Shown: positions 1-8,398, counted from the first letter of the stretch. The stretch is DNA of 64,000 bases from Bauldia sp963759235 (GCA_963759235.1 CAVWYO010000006.1:744001-808000); one strand, 5' to 3'. The notes: generated by a model from the letters alone, not told the origin. Made by a program: numbers and translations.

Positions 1-127
1 AGTTCGCGGAGCGGAGCGACAGCGAACTTCGGGAGGGGGGAGAGCCTTTGATCCAGGTCGCGTCCCCTTCCCGAAATCCGCTTCGCTGACGCTCGCAGAT
101 TTCGACCTCCTTTCAAGGAGGAGGTTG
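1..127. repeat. Cluster of short palindromic intergenic repeats
   Basis: This gene-free left edge holds three adjacent inverted repeats. The first pairs AGTTCGC near base 1 with GCGAACT near base 29. The second pairs GAAATC (73-78) with GATTTC (98-103). The third pairs ACCTCCTT with AAGGAGGaGGT (about 105-126). The first two share a TCGCTGaCGCTC-like core in opposite orientation, so they look like relatives of one mosaic repeat family. I see no coding potential here; the neighbouring helicase ends at 151 on the minus strand. Confidence 0.6.
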
Positions 128-150
128 GACGTCGTGCGTTGACACCGAGT

Positions 151-2928
151 TCAGACATCATCCCCCATCGCTTCCTTCACCAGATCCTCCGCCGCCTCGC
201 GCAGCACGTCCTCCTGCGCCTCGCCGCCGACGACCTCCTTGCCGATCTCCAGCATCACCGGAACCGCCAGCGGCGAGATGCGGTCGAGCGGTTTATGCAC
301 GATCCGGCCTTTGATTCGCGACAGCATATCGCCAAGCCGGGCGACGTCGAGATGCCCGGTGGCGGCGTCCGCCCAGGTCGCCTGCATGAGGACGTGGTCC
401 GGCTCGTGAGCGCGCAACACGTCATAGATGAGGTCCGAGGAGACCGTCACCTGGCGTCCGGTCTTCTCCCTGCCCGGGTGGCGCTTCTCGATCAACCCGG
501 CGATGAGGGCGCAGGCGCGGAAGGTGCGCTTGAGGAGGTAGCTGTCCGCCATCCAGGCATCGAGGTCGTCGCCGAGCATATCCTCGTCGAAGAGTTGGGC
601 CAGCGACGGTGCCCCGCGGCGGAAGGCGGCACCGAGGTCGCGGAGCCCCCACACCGCCAGCGAATAGTCGGTGGCGACGAAACCGGTCGGCCTCAGCCGC
701 GCCCGCTCCAGCCGCCGGGTCAGGAGCATGCCGAGGGTCTGATGGGCGAGCCGCCCCTCGAACGGGTACGACACCAGGTAGAAGCGATGCCCGCGCGGAA
801 AGGTCTCGACGAGAAGCTGGTCGCGCTTCGGCAGGATCGAGCGCTTCCTCTGGATCTTCAGCCAGTCGGAAACCTGATCCGGCAGCCGCTCCCACGACTT
901 CCGATCGGCGAGGAGGGCGCGTACCCCGGTCGCGAGATAGGTGGTCAGCGGAAACTTGCCGCCCTCATACATCGGGATCTTCGGCGTATCGTCGGCGGTG
1001 CGGGTGGCGATCGCCTCGGCCTCTCGGATGCCCTCGAAGCGGAGCACCTGGCCGGCGAAGAGGAACGTCTCGCCCGGCGACAGCTGCTCGATGAAATATT
1101 CCTCGATCTTGCCGAGCACCCGCCCGCCGCGCCCGGCGAAGCCGGCCCGCGCCGTCCGGCTCACCCGCACGTTCAGCATCGGCGCCTCGATGATGGTGCC
1201 GACGTTGAGGCGATATTGCTGCGCCACGCCGGGATGGCTGATCCGCCACAGCCCGTCGGGTCCCCGCCGAATCTTGGCGTATCGCTCGTAGCTTTTCAGC
1301 GCGTAGCCGCCCGTCGCCACGAACTCGACGACCTGGTCGAAGGTCTGCTTGGCGAGGTCGCGATAGGGATAGGCGGAGGCGACTTCGCGGTAGAGCGCGC
1401 CGGCGTCGAAGGGCGCGGCGCAGGCCATGCCGAGGACGTGCTGGGCGAGCACGTCGAGCCCGCCGGCGCGGATCGGCGGGGTGTCCTGCGCGCCGAGATA
1501 GTTGGCGTCGAGCGCGGCGCGGCATTCCATCACTTCGAAGCGATTGGCCGGCACCAGGATCGCCTTAGATGGCTCGTCGAGCCGGTGATTGGCTCGGCCG
1601 ATGCGCTGGGCGAGGCGGCTTGCCCCTTTCGGCGCGCCGATATGGACGACGAGGTCGACGTCGCCCCAGTCGATGCCGAGGTCCAGCGTCGAGGTGGCGA
1701 CCACGGCGCGAAGCCGTCCCGCCGCCATGGCGCCCTCGACCTTGCGCCGCTGCGTGGCGTCGAGCGAGCCGTGATGAAGGGCGATCGGCAGGCCGTCGGC
1801 GTTGGTGCGCCACAGCTCCTGGAAGATCATCTCGGCCTGGCTGCGGGTGTTGACGAAGAGGAGCGCCATCTTGTGGGCGGCGATCGCCGCATAGACGTCG
1901 GCAAGCGCGTAGCGGGCCGAATGACCGGACCACGGCACCCGCTCCTTCGATTCGAGGATGGTGATCTCCGGCTTCGCTCCGCCGGCGACGGTGATGAGGT
2001 CGGCGAGGCTCAAGTGGGCGGCGCCGCGGCCCTTGCCACGCCTCGCCGAAGGCAAGGCACTGCCCGTCGCCGATCGGGCGCCTTCTCCCTCTCCCCGGTG
2101 GGGAGAGGGCCGCGAGCCTTGCCCGGCGTCAGCCGGGCTTAGGCGAGGGGGGCGGGGGGGATTGAACATTTCCGGCTCGGGCTTCTCCCCCTCACCCGCT
2201 CGCTCGGCCGAATCGCCGGGCTCACGACCTCTCCCCACCGGGCAGAGGTGAGGGGCTGGAGTTGCCGACAAGGCTGGAGGCTGCCCCACCAGCCACGCCC
2301 GAAGCGCGTCCGGGTCGGCGACGGTGGCCGACAGGCCGATGGCCTTCAGCTTCGGCGCCAGCGTCCTCAGCCGCGCCAAGCAGAGCGCCAGAAGGTCGCC
2401 GCGCCTGCTCACCACCAGCGAATGCAATTCGTCGAGGATCACCGTGTCGAGGTCGGCGAAGAAGCGGTCAGCGTCGATGGCGGAGAGGAGCAGCGCCGTC
2501 TGCTCGGGCGTGGTCAGCAGGATGTCGGGCGGCTTGAGCTTCTGCCGCTGCCGCTTGTGGACCGGCGTGTCGCCGGTCCGCGTTTCCATGGTGACGGGGA
2601 GTCCCATCTCGGCGACCGGCCGCTCGAGGTTGCGGGCGATGTCGACGGCGAGCGCCTTCAGCGGCGAGACATAGAGCGTGTGCGGCCCGCGCCCGCCGAC
2701 CGGCGCATCCTTCGGCCGTTCGTGGAGTGACACCAGCGTCGGCAGGAAGCCGGCCAACGTCTTGCCGGCGCCGGTCGGCGCGATCAGGAGCGTCGAGCGC
2801 CCGGCCCGCGCCTTGGCGAGAAGCTCGATTTGGTGCGGGCGCGGCGTCCAGCCGCGCGCGGCGAACCACGCGGCGAATGGCGCGGGCAGGACGGTGGTGT
2901 GATCCTTGATGTCGGCGCGAGCGGTCAT
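151..2928 (-). CDS. Ligase-associated DEXH-box DNA helicase (Lhr-like)
   Basis: A superfamily 2 helicase of 925 residues. Walker A (APTGAGKT) lies at residues 50-57, the DEXH box (DELH) at 166-169 and motif III (SAT) at 200-202; the C-terminal half has QRIGRANHR (motif VI). The divergent neighbour is an MBL exonuclease of the ligase-associated set, so the pair fits the bacterial 'ligase-associated DNA damage response' module; the ligase itself is not in the window. The frame stays open upstream to 3453, but those residues are not helicase-like, so I start at ATG 2928, where family similarity begins. About 85 proline/arginine/glycine-rich residues (about 222-305) are an in-frame palindromic repeat insertion between motif III and the second RecA domain. 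The family assignment is strong; the effect of the insertion is unknown. Confidence 0.9.
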   Translation of the reverse strand: MTARADIKDHTTVLPAPFAAWFAARGWTPRPHQIELLAKARAGRSTLLIAPTGAGKTLAGFLPTLVSLHERPKDAPVGGRGPHTLYVSPLKALAVDIARNLERPVAEMGLPVTMETRTGDTPVHKRQRQKLKPPDILLTTPEQTALLLSAIDADRFFADLDTVILDELHSLVVSRRGDLLALCLARLRTLAPKLKAIGLSATVADPDALRAWLVGQPPALSATPAPHLCPVGRGREPGDSAERAGEGEKPEPEMFNPPRPPRLSPADAGQGSRPSPHRGEGEGARSATGSALPSARRGKGRGAAHLSLADLITVAGGAKPEITILESKERVPWSGHSARYALADVYAAIAAHKMALLFVNTRSQAEMIFQELWRTNADGLPIALHHGSLDATQRRKVEGAMAAGRLRAVVATSTLDLGIDWGDVDLVVHIGAPKGASRLAQRIGRANHRLDEPSKAILVPANRFEVMECRAALDANYLGAQDTPPIRAGGLDVLAQHVLGMACAAPFDAGALYREVASAYPYRDLAKQTFDQVVEFVATGGYALKSYERYAKIRRGPDGLWRISHPGVAQQYRLNVGTIIEAPMLNVRVSRTARAGFAGRGGRVLGKIEEYFIEQLSPGETFLFAGQVLRFEGIREAEAIATRTADDTPKIPMYEGGKFPLTTYLATGVRALLADRKSWERLPDQVSDWLKIQRKRSILPKRDQLLVETFPRGHRFYLVSYPFEGRLAHQTLGMLLTRRLERARLRPTGFVATDYSLAVWGLRDLGAAFRRGAPSLAQLFDEDMLGDDLDAWMADSYLLKRTFRACALIAGLIEKRHPGREKTGRQVTVSSDLIYDVLRAHEPDHVLMQATWADAATGHLDVARLGDMLSRIKGRIVHKPLDRISPLAVPVMLEIGKEVVGGEAQEDVLREAAEDLVKEAMGDDV
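2021..2275. repeat. Palindromic repeat block inserted in-frame in the helicase gene
   Basis: This stretch inside the helicase reading frame is built from hairpins: a GGGGAGAGGG-type palindrome near 2090-2110, GCCCGGC-gtca-GCCGGGC at 2121-2138, and another CCTCTCCCC/GGGCAGAGG arm near 2230-2250. The 2121-2138 palindrome recurs in intergenic DNA at 8415-8431 and 33967-33985 with different loops. Helicase similarity stops at its left side and resumes at its right, with the frame kept. This resembles in-gene palindromic elements such as those described in Rickettsia; the comparison is by analogy only. Confidence 0.7.
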
Positions 2929-3009
2929 GGCGTCACAGGTACCGCCGCCTTGCCGACAGGTCCACGTTTGTTCTTGTAGGCCTGCCCACGCCGTTCCACA
3001 TTCCCACCG

Positions 3010-4020
3010 ATGCGCCCCGAAGACATCCTCTGCCCGACACCCGCCGGCCTCTACTCGAAGGCTGGCGATTTCCACATCGACCCGACCCGGCCGGTCCCGC
3101 GGGCGCTGATCACCCACGGCCATTCTGACCACGCCCGGGCCGGCCACGGCGCCGTCTTCGCCACCCGCGAGACGCTGAGGATCATGGCGGCGCGCTACGG
3201 CGAGGATTTCGCCCAGTCGACGCAGGCGGTCACCCTCGGCGAGACGATGCGGATCGGCGACGCCGCCGTGACCTTCCAGCCGGCCGGCCACGTGCTCGGC
3301 TCGGCGCAGATCGTCGTCGAGGCGGGCGGTGTGCGCATCGTCGCCTCCGGCGACTACAAACGCCGCGCCGACCCGACCTGCCTGCCGTTCGTGCCGGTGC
3401 CCTGCGATGTCTTCATCACCGAGGCGACCTTCGCGCTGCCGGTTTTCCGGCACCCCGCGCCTGAGGCCGAGATCGGCAAGCTACTCGCCTCGCTTGCCCA
3501 GTTTCCCGAGCGCGCCCATCTGGTCGGCGCCTATTCGCTCGGCAAGGCGCAACGGGTCATCCGCATGCTCCGCGACGCCGGCTATGAGCGCACCGTCTAT
3601 CTCCATGGTTCCATGGACAAGCTCTGCCGCCTCTACGAGGAGGAGGGCGTCGCGCTCGGCCCGCTGGCGCCGGCAACCGTGGCGACCGGCAAGAAGGGCG
3701 ACTTCGCCGGCGCGGTTGTGGTTTGCCCGCCGTCCGAAATCGCCGAGCGCTGGGCACGGCGCTTTCCCGATCCGGTCGCCTGCTTCGCTTCCGGCTGGAT
3801 GCGCATCCGACAGCGCGCCAAACAGGCCGGCGTCGAACTGCCGCTCGTCCTCTCCGACCATGCCGACTGGGACGAGCTGACGGCCACGATTACAGAGCTC
3901 GATCCGCGGGAAGTCTGGGTCACCCACGGCCGCGAGGAGGCGCTCGTCCGCTGGTGCGAGCTGAACGGCATCCCGGCGAAGCCGCTGCATATGGTCGGTT
4001 ACGAGGACGAGGCGGAGTAG
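3010..4020 (+). CDS. Ligase-associated DNA damage response exonuclease, MBL fold
   Basis: A 336-residue metallo-beta-lactamase / beta-CASP-type protein. The metal-binding HGHSDH motif is at residues 36-41, and further His/Asp residues follow (GHVLGSAQ, SGDYKRRADP, LSDHADWDE). The N-terminus (RPEDILCPTPAGLYSK) and overall length match the bacterial exonuclease family encoded with an ATP-dependent DNA ligase and a DEXH helicase. It is divergent from that helicase, with 81 bases between the two starts holding any shared promoter. The likely role is nucleolytic processing in DNA repair. The start is ATG 3010. Assignment rests on the motif plus the helicase partner. Confidence 0.88.
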   Translation: MRPEDILCPTPAGLYSKAGDFHIDPTRPVPRALITHGHSDHARAGHGAVFATRETLRIMAARYGEDFAQSTQAVTLGETMRIGDAAVTFQPAGHVLGSAQIVVEAGGVRIVASGDYKRRADPTCLPFVPVPCDVFITEATFALPVFRHPAPEAEIGKLLASLAQFPERAHLVGAYSLGKAQRVIRMLRDAGYERTVYLHGSMDKLCRLYEEEGVALGPLAPATVATGKKGDFAGAVVVCPPSEIAERWARRFPDPVACFASGWMRIRQRAKQAGVELPLVLSDHADWDELTATITELDPREVWVTHGREEALVRWCELNGIPAKPLHMVGYEDEAE

Positions 4021-4109
4021 GCCTTTCGGCCCGATTGCCGATTCCACGTCCGATCGAATCGCGACGGTTTGACGCCGGCAGTCCCGGCATACGCGTTTCC
4101 TCCTTCGAC

Positions 4110-4931
4110 CTACGCGCGCTGCCGCAGCGGGGCCGGAGCGGATTCCGCGACGATTTGATCGATCAGCACGTGATCCGGTCCGTCGGCCGGGCCGGTTGAC
4201 CGGATGCCGTCGAGATAGCTGACCAGCGTCCGCGTCATGCCGGCCGCCTCGGGCAGATGGCCGGAGATGATCGTCGCCGGATCGAGCCGCTCAATTCGGT
4301 CGAGCGTTCGGCCGAAAGCGGTCTCGTCGAGCGAGCCGAGCCACGGTGCGTCGATTCCTGCCCAGATGCTCATGCCCTCCTTCAGCGCGCCGGGGTTGAC
4401 AGCGCGAGCGTCCTCGGCAGGGTCGGCGAGCAGCGCCCCGAACGCATCGGCGGTGAAAAGGGTCCGCGTCCTCGTGTCGAAGAAGCCGCGCGTCTCGGGC
4501 GCGTCGTAATATGGCGGCCGGAAAGGAACGAGGGTCCGGTCGCTGGCGTCGAGTGCCTGGCCTTGCTCCAGCAGGTGAACGCGGCTGACGTCGCGGCCGA
4601 GCAGCATCATCTTCGCCATTCCGAGAAAATTGGTGACGACTTTCGCATTGGGAGCGACGCCGAGGACCGCCGCCAGGCTGCCAAGGTGGTCCGGATCCAT
4701 GTGGCTCAGCCAAATCCACTTCAAGTCGCTCGGGTCGATGGCGTCCTCCAGCGTGGCGATGAAATCGTCGCCGAGCGCGCCCAGTCCGGTGTCGACCAGG
4801 ACCGGCTCCGCCCCTTTGATCACGAAGGCGTTGACCGCGAGCAGGCCGAAATCGGCGACCGGCGCGTATGAGGGGAGGCAGATCGTGTCCGGCGCGACCT
4901 CTCGCGCCGGCAGCATCGTGGGACCGTTCAT
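4110..4931 (-). CDS. MBL-fold metallo-hydrolase
   Basis: A 273-residue metallo-beta-lactamase-fold protein. The metal motif is LSHMDPDHLGS, giving H77, D79, D81 and H82 (HxDxDH). It also has a TADAFG motif for the bridging Asp and SGHLPEA near the C-terminus. No signal peptide is seen, so it is probably cytoplasmic. It reads away from a TetR-family gene, and an operator-like palindrome sits 20 bases before its start; the regulator probably controls it. The substrate cannot be told: this branch of the fold includes quorum-lactone, flavo-di-iron and detoxifying hydrolases. Confidence 0.8.
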   Translation of the reverse strand: MNGPTMLPAREVAPDTICLPSYAPVADFGLLAVNAFVIKGAEPVLVDTGLGALGDDFIATLEDAIDPSDLKWIWLSHMDPDHLGSLAAVLGVAPNAKVVTNFLGMAKMMLLGRDVSRVHLLEQGQALDASDRTLVPFRPPYYDAPETRGFFDTRTRTLFTADAFGALLADPAEDARAVNPGALKEGMSIWAGIDAPWLGSLDETAFGRTLDRIERLDPATIISGHLPEAAGMTRTLVSYLDGIRSTGPADGPDHVLIDQIVAESAPAPLRQRA

Positions 4932-4951
4932 GGCGTCATCTCCGATTTTCA

Positions 4952-4969
4952 GTGAGCATAAGTGTTCAC
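4952..4969. promoter_or_regulatory. Operator-like palindrome before the MBL hydrolase gene
   Basis: GTGAGC-N6-GTTCAC is an inverted repeat with 5 of 6 matching arm positions. It has the same 6-6-6 layout as the perfect ATGAAC-N6-GTTCAT at 5018-5035, with centres 66 bases apart. On the minus strand it overlaps a TATGCT that could be the -10 of the hydrolase gene. It is inferred to bind the divergent TetR regulator. Confidence 0.55.
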
Positions 4970-5003
4970 ATATCGGACACTCCGATAGAACGATCGATGC
5001 CCC

Positions 5004-5032
5004 TTGTCAATGATTAAATGAACGACTATGTT
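5004..5032 (+). promoter_or_regulatory. Sigma-70-type promoter of the TetR gene
   Basis: TTGTCA (5004-5009) and TATGTT (5027-5032) are separated by 17 bases. The expected transcription start falls at about 5039, which is the A of the preferred ATG. This suggests a leaderless messenger whose -10 box is covered by the 5018-5035 palindrome, as in autorepression. Confidence 0.5.
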
Positions 5033-5035
5033 CAT
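5018..5035. promoter_or_regulatory. Operator palindrome of the TetR gene
   Basis: ATGAAC-gactat-GTTCAT is a perfect inverted repeat immediately before ATG 5039, overlapping the -10 region. A second, imperfect copy lies at 4952-4969. It is a likely self-binding site of the TetR-family protein; this is inferred from position and symmetry. Confidence 0.6.
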
Positions 5036-5038
5036 CGA

Positions 5039-5689
5039 ATGGCAAAGCGCGCTTACACCTTGAAGAACCGAGCCGAATCGCGAGAGGCCACGCACCGCAG
5101 GATCGTCGACGCGACCGTCCGCCTGCATGAAACGCTGGGGCCGAAGCACACCACGATCAGCGCCATCGCCGAGGAGGCGGGCGTGCAGCGCCTGACCGTC
5201 TATCGCCATTTTCCCGATGAGGCGGCGCTTTTTCAGGGCTGCTCGTCGGCCTGGCGCGAGCGCAATCCGCAACCGGACCCGGAGCTTTGGGCCTCCGTCT
5301 CGGACGGCCTGGAGAGAAGCAGCGTCGCGTTGAAGGCGCTCTACCGCTACTACGAGGGGACCGCGGCGATGTGGACGGCGCTCTATCGCGACCTCGCCGA
5401 GGTCGACGTCCTGAAGCCGTCCATGAACAGGTTCGCCGCCTATCTCGAAGGCGTCGCCGACGATCTCGTCCGTCACATCGCCCCAAGCCGCGACAACCCA
5501 GAGCTGGCGGCGACGCTTCGCCATGCCGTGCAATTTTCGACCTGGAGATCCCTCGCCGCGATCGGCCTCGACGAAACGGCGAAGGCCGAGCTGGTGATCG
5601 GATGGCTCACCGGGATCTTGGGCGGCCGAGACTCGAAGATCGGTAGGTCGGACCGGCAAGCGGCCCTTGCCACTATCGGCGCGAAATGA
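5039..5689 (+). CDS. TetR/AcrR family transcriptional regulator
   Basis: A 216-residue one-component repressor. The N-terminal helix-turn-helix is typical (ATHRRIVDATVRLH...TTISAIAEEAGVQRLTVYRHF), followed by a helical ligand domain of about 150 residues. I prefer ATG 5039 over ATG 5018: residue 1 then reads MAKRAYTLKN, and the earlier ATG lies inside the perfect palindrome and the -10 box. It is divergent from an MBL hydrolase gene, and paired palindromes between them suggest it represses both. The ligand is unknown. Confidence 0.85.
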   Translation: MAKRAYTLKNRAESREATHRRIVDATVRLHETLGPKHTTISAIAEEAGVQRLTVYRHFPDEAALFQGCSSAWRERNPQPDPELWASVSDGLERSSVALKALYRYYEGTAAMWTALYRDLAEVDVLKPSMNRFAAYLEGVADDLVRHIAPSRDNPELAATLRHAVQFSTWRSLAAIGLDETAKAELVIGWLTGILGGRDSKIGRSDRQAALATIGAK

Positions 5690-5756
5690 CCCGATCGCAG
5701 TTGCCCAGCGGCGGATTCCGCTTGAACGAACACGATCGCGGCCTAGATTTGCTGCC

Positions 5757-6146
5757 ATGGCAGAGTGCAAGATTATCCGCGGCGGCACCGGCTTTCACGG
5801 CAAGCAGGGCCTCGACTATTTCTCCGGCGTTTCGGCCGAGACGGCGGGTTCGCGGGCAATCTGCATGCATCTTCTCGAGATGCCGCCCGGCGCCGAGGCG
5901 AAGCCCCACTATCACGAGGCGCACGAGACCGCGATCTTCGTGCTGGAGGGCAGCGCCGAGATGCGCCACGGCGCGCATCTTGAGCATGTCGACCGCGTCG
6001 CCGCCGGCGACTTCGTCTACATTCCTGCCGGCGTTCCGCACCAGCCCTACAACCCGACCGACAAACCGGTCCGCGCGGTGATCGCCCGCACCGACCCCAA
6101 CGAGCAGGAAAGCGTCGTCCTTTTGGAGGATGTCGCCGCGAAGTAG
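5757..6146 (+). CDS. Small cupin-domain protein
   Basis: A 129-residue single-domain cupin. The first motif is visible as KPHYHEAHETAIFVLEGSAEM (metal ligands His, His, Glu), the second as GDFVYIPAGVPHQPYN. Start ATG 5757 removes an upstream extension that would overlap the TetR gene. It is convergent with nudC, with one base between the stops. The family includes many small metal-dependent isomerases and oxygenases; no substrate can be inferred. Confidence 0.75.
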   Translation: MAECKIIRGGTGFHGKQGLDYFSGVSAETAGSRAICMHLLEMPPGAEAKPHYHEAHETAIFVLEGSAEMRHGAHLEHVDRVAAGDFVYIPAGVPHQPYNPTDKPVRAVIARTDPNEQESVVLLEDVAAK

Positions 6147-6147
6147 C

Positions 6148-7098
6148 CTACCGCGCCTCCGCCCAGGCGCGGACGAGGTCGTGAGCGATGGCGATTCTCG
6201 GTGGGCACTGGATCCCGTCCGGATGGGTGCCGGCAAGCATCGCCTTCACCTCGTCGCGTGAGAACCACCGGGCAGCTTCGAGTTCGGTTTCGTCGCGCGT
6301 GATGTTGGTGGTCAGCGCCTCGCCGTGGCAGCCGATCATCAGCGAGGCGGGAAAAGGCCACGGCTGGCTGGAATGGTAGCGCACCCGACCGAGCCGGATG
6401 CCCGCCTCCTCGAATGTCTCGCGGCGCACCGCGTCCTCGATCGTCTCACCCGGCTCGACGAAGCCGGCGAGGCAGGAATACATGCCCGGAGCGAAGCGCG
6501 CCTGCCGCCCGAGCAGGCAGCGTTCCTCGCCGCTGGAGGCGTCGATGGCGAGCATGATCACCACCGGGTCGGTCCGGGGGAAATGCGGCGCGCCGCAGTT
6601 CGGACACTCGCGCCGGTAGCCGCCGGCCTTCATCGCCGTCAGCGTGCCGCAGACCCCGCAATAGCGGTGCCGGACATGCCAATAGGAGAGGCTGCGCGCC
6701 TGGGCCATGGCGCCGAGATGGTCGGGCGGCACCGTTCCCTCGACCGCCAGCGTCCGCAGATTGACGAGCTTGATGCGGCTTTCGTCAATCGGCGTCGTCT
6801 CGGGTAGTATCGCGGCAAGCCGCGGCCCCGCTTCGCTCCAGCCGAGTAGCACCATCTCGTCGCGGGCGGCCCCGAACGCCTCGGCCTCGGCAAGGGCGAA
6901 CAACGGGTCGGAACCGCTCCTCCCCGTCAACATCACCAGATCGTCGCGGAAGAGGTAGAGGCGCGCGGCCGGGTCGGCGAGGGCGGCCGGCACCGAGTCG
7001 TCGTCGCGGTTCTCGCTCCGCCGTTCGATGCGGTTGCCGGAGAAGCCATGCAGGCTGCTCCGATCCTCTTCGGGGAGGCCGTCGAAAAAACCCGCCAT
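6148..7098 (-). CDS. nudC: NAD(+) diphosphatase NudC
   Basis: A 316-residue Nudix hydrolase that cleaves NADH/NAD to NMNH/NMN and AMP and, in characterised homologues, removes NAD caps from RNA. A four-cysteine zinc ribbon is present (CGVC...CPNC), followed by the Nudix box GFVEPGETIEDAVRRE...EEAG and the NudC-specific SQPWPFPASLM segment just after it. The N-terminal domain is the usual weakly conserved one. The start is ATG 7098. It lies downstream of the HIT gene on the same strand, 15 bases apart, so the two may be co-transcribed. Confidence 0.93.
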   Translation of the reverse strand: MAGFFDGLPEEDRSSLHGFSGNRIERRSENRDDDSVPAALADPAARLYLFRDDLVMLTGRSGSDPLFALAEAEAFGAARDEMVLLGWSEAGPRLAAILPETTPIDESRIKLVNLRTLAVEGTVPPDHLGAMAQARSLSYWHVRHRYCGVCGTLTAMKAGGYRRECPNCGAPHFPRTDPVVIMLAIDASSGEERCLLGRQARFAPGMYSCLAGFVEPGETIEDAVRRETFEEAGIRLGRVRYHSSQPWPFPASLMIGCHGEALTTNITRDETELEAARWFSRDEVKAMLAGTHPDGIQCPPRIAIAHDLVRAWAEAR

Positions 7099-7113
7099 GC
7101 GATTCGTGTGCTT

Positions 7114-7524
7114 TCAGTCGGGAAGGGCGTCGCGAATTCGTCGGATCAGTCTATCCCGACTTTCCGGCTCGTAGGCAACCGGCTCGCCGACGCTCCATAC
7201 CGGGTTGGGCCACGCGGCATCGCCGGCGAAGCGGGCGATGACGTGGATATGGAGCTGGCGGACGATATTGCCGAGCGCGGCGATGTTCAGCTTGTCGCAG
7301 CCGGTCACCGCCTTGAGTGACTCTGACACCATGATGATCTCGTCGAAGACGATCGCTCGATCGACCGGGGCGAGATCGATGATCTCGGCGACATTCGCCC
7401 GCCTCGGCACCAGCATCAACCAGGGAAAGCGGGCATCCTTCGCCAGACGCAATTCGGAAAGCGTCAAAGAAGCGACGGCGACGGTGTCCTGCGCCAGGCG
7501 TTCGACGAGTTTGAATTCGGTCAT
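7114..7524 (-). CDS. HIT-domain protein
   Basis: A 136-residue histidine-triad-like protein, starting at ATG 7524 (MTEFKLVERL). The nucleotide-binding motif reads QLHIHVIARF: the first two histidines, including the nucleophile position, are kept, but the third is replaced. This variant is, to my knowledge, common in an alphaproteobacterial HIT subgroup. A nucleotide hydrolase or transferase activity is likely. It is followed by nudC, also a dinucleotide-type hydrolase. Confidence 0.8.
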   Translation of the reverse strand: MTEFKLVERLAQDTVAVASLTLSELRLAKDARFPWLMLVPRRANVAEIIDLAPVDRAIVFDEIIMVSESLKAVTGCDKLNIAALGNIVRQLHIHVIARFAGDAAWPNPVWSVGEPVAYEPESRDRLIRRIRDALPD

Positions 7525-7533
7525 CGGCGGCTC

Positions 7534-8256
7534 TTGATCCGGATCAGCGCGCTTCGTTGCTTTGAACGTAAGCATGCGCCTTTCGAACCGGAAGTCGAGA
7601 GCATCTTGGCCGCCAGATTGAACGTCCTTGCCGTTGCCGCGGGCATTCTCGCCCCGATCCTCTACGCTCTGACCGTGATCCTCGGCGCCGCGTTAACGCC
7701 CGGCTATAGCCACGTCGCCAATGCTATCAGCGAACTGATCGTGGCCGGCGCCGCGGCGAAGCCGTTCCTCGACCCGCTTTTCGCCCTGTACAATCTTCTC
7801 ATCGTCACTTTCGCTGTCGGGCTCCGTCAGGCTTTTCGGCGGCGCGGGGTCGACCTGTCCCTGCTTTCACCCCTGTTCCTCGGTCTTGTCGGCACTTTCG
7901 GCCTCCTGATGTGGCCGTTCCCGCAGGATCCCGTCGGGGAGGCCGCGACCGTCGGTGGGATCGTTCACCTGGTTCTTGCCGCGGGCCAGTCGGTCGGCAC
8001 GATGCTGGCGATCCTCTTCATGGCGGTCTCGCTCCGCCGCTATCCGGTCTGGCATCGGTTTTCCGCCTACTGTCTCGTGACGCTGGCCGCGATCTTCCTG
8101 TCGGGAATAGCGGCAGCCTTGGCCGCGGCGAGCCTCTCGCCGAGCTTCGGCTTGGTGGAGCGCGTGACCATCGGCCTCTTCCTGCAATGGGTGCTTGTGG
8201 TTGCCGTGACGCTGGCGCTTTCCGGTGGAAAGGTCGGCGCCTCGGCCCGGGTCTGA
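7534..8256 (+). CDS. DUF998-type integral membrane protein
   Basis: A protein of up to 240 residues with about six hydrophobic segments (roughly residues 30-50, 75-95, 105-125, 140-165, 175-200, 210-232). The TPGYSHVANAISEL motif in the first loop and the overall topology fit the DUF998 family of unknown function. The start is uncertain: ATG 7534 lies 10 bases from the divergent HIT start, and the first 25 residues are not membrane-like, so an internal TTG near 7605 is a possible alternative. Confidence 0.65.
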   Translation: MIRISALRCFERKHAPFEPEVESILAARLNVLAVAAGILAPILYALTVILGAALTPGYSHVANAISELIVAGAAAKPFLDPLFALYNLLIVTFAVGLRQAFRRRGVDLSLLSPLFLGLVGTFGLLMWPFPQDPVGEAATVGGIVHLVLAAGQSVGTMLAILFMAVSLRRYPVWHRFSAYCLVTLAAIFLSGIAAALAAASLSPSFGLVERVTIGLFLQWVLVVAVTLALSGGKVGASARV

Positions 8257-8266
8257 CCGTCCGCTC

Positions 8267-8295
8267 TTGCCAGCCGCCCTTGCCGCCATGATATG
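8267..8295 (+). promoter_or_regulatory. Putative promoter of the SRP RNA gene
   Basis: TTGCCA (8267-8272) and GATATG (8290-8295) are separated by 17 bases. The predicted start, about 8302, coincides with the 5' side of the SRP RNA stem. The -10 is weak, so this is tentative. Confidence 0.4.
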
Positions 8296-8302
8296 GTGGC
8301 CT

Positions 8303-8398
8303 GGGAAGTCGGCGGCGGACGCGCTCCTCGCCAACCGGGTCAGGTCCGGAAGGAAGCAGCCCTAACGAGTTTCGGCGCGGGTCGTCCGTCCGGCTTCC
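8303..8398 (+). ncRNA. ffs: Signal recognition particle RNA, small bacterial type
   Basis: The universally conserved SRP hairpin is seen as GGTCAGGTCCGGAAGGAAGC at 8338-8357, closed by complementary flanks. The distal arms GGAAGtC...GACGCGC (8304 onward) and GCGCGGGTC...GGCTTCC (to 8398) pair to form the long stem. With Ffh this RNA targets nascent membrane proteins. Its location just before dnaX is a familiar alphaproteobacterial arrangement. Ends are set by the outer pairing and are accurate to a few bases. Confidence 0.93.

Noticed and set aside
139..2142. Long plus-strand open frame opposite the helicase
   Set aside because: It is the antisense shadow of a real helicase in GC-rich DNA; the protein has no recognisable motif.
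2929..3453. N-terminal extension of the helicase frame by 175 codons
   Set aside because: The residues are arginine-rich and unlike any helicase domain. They overlap the start of the divergent exonuclease gene; similarity begins at ATG 2928.
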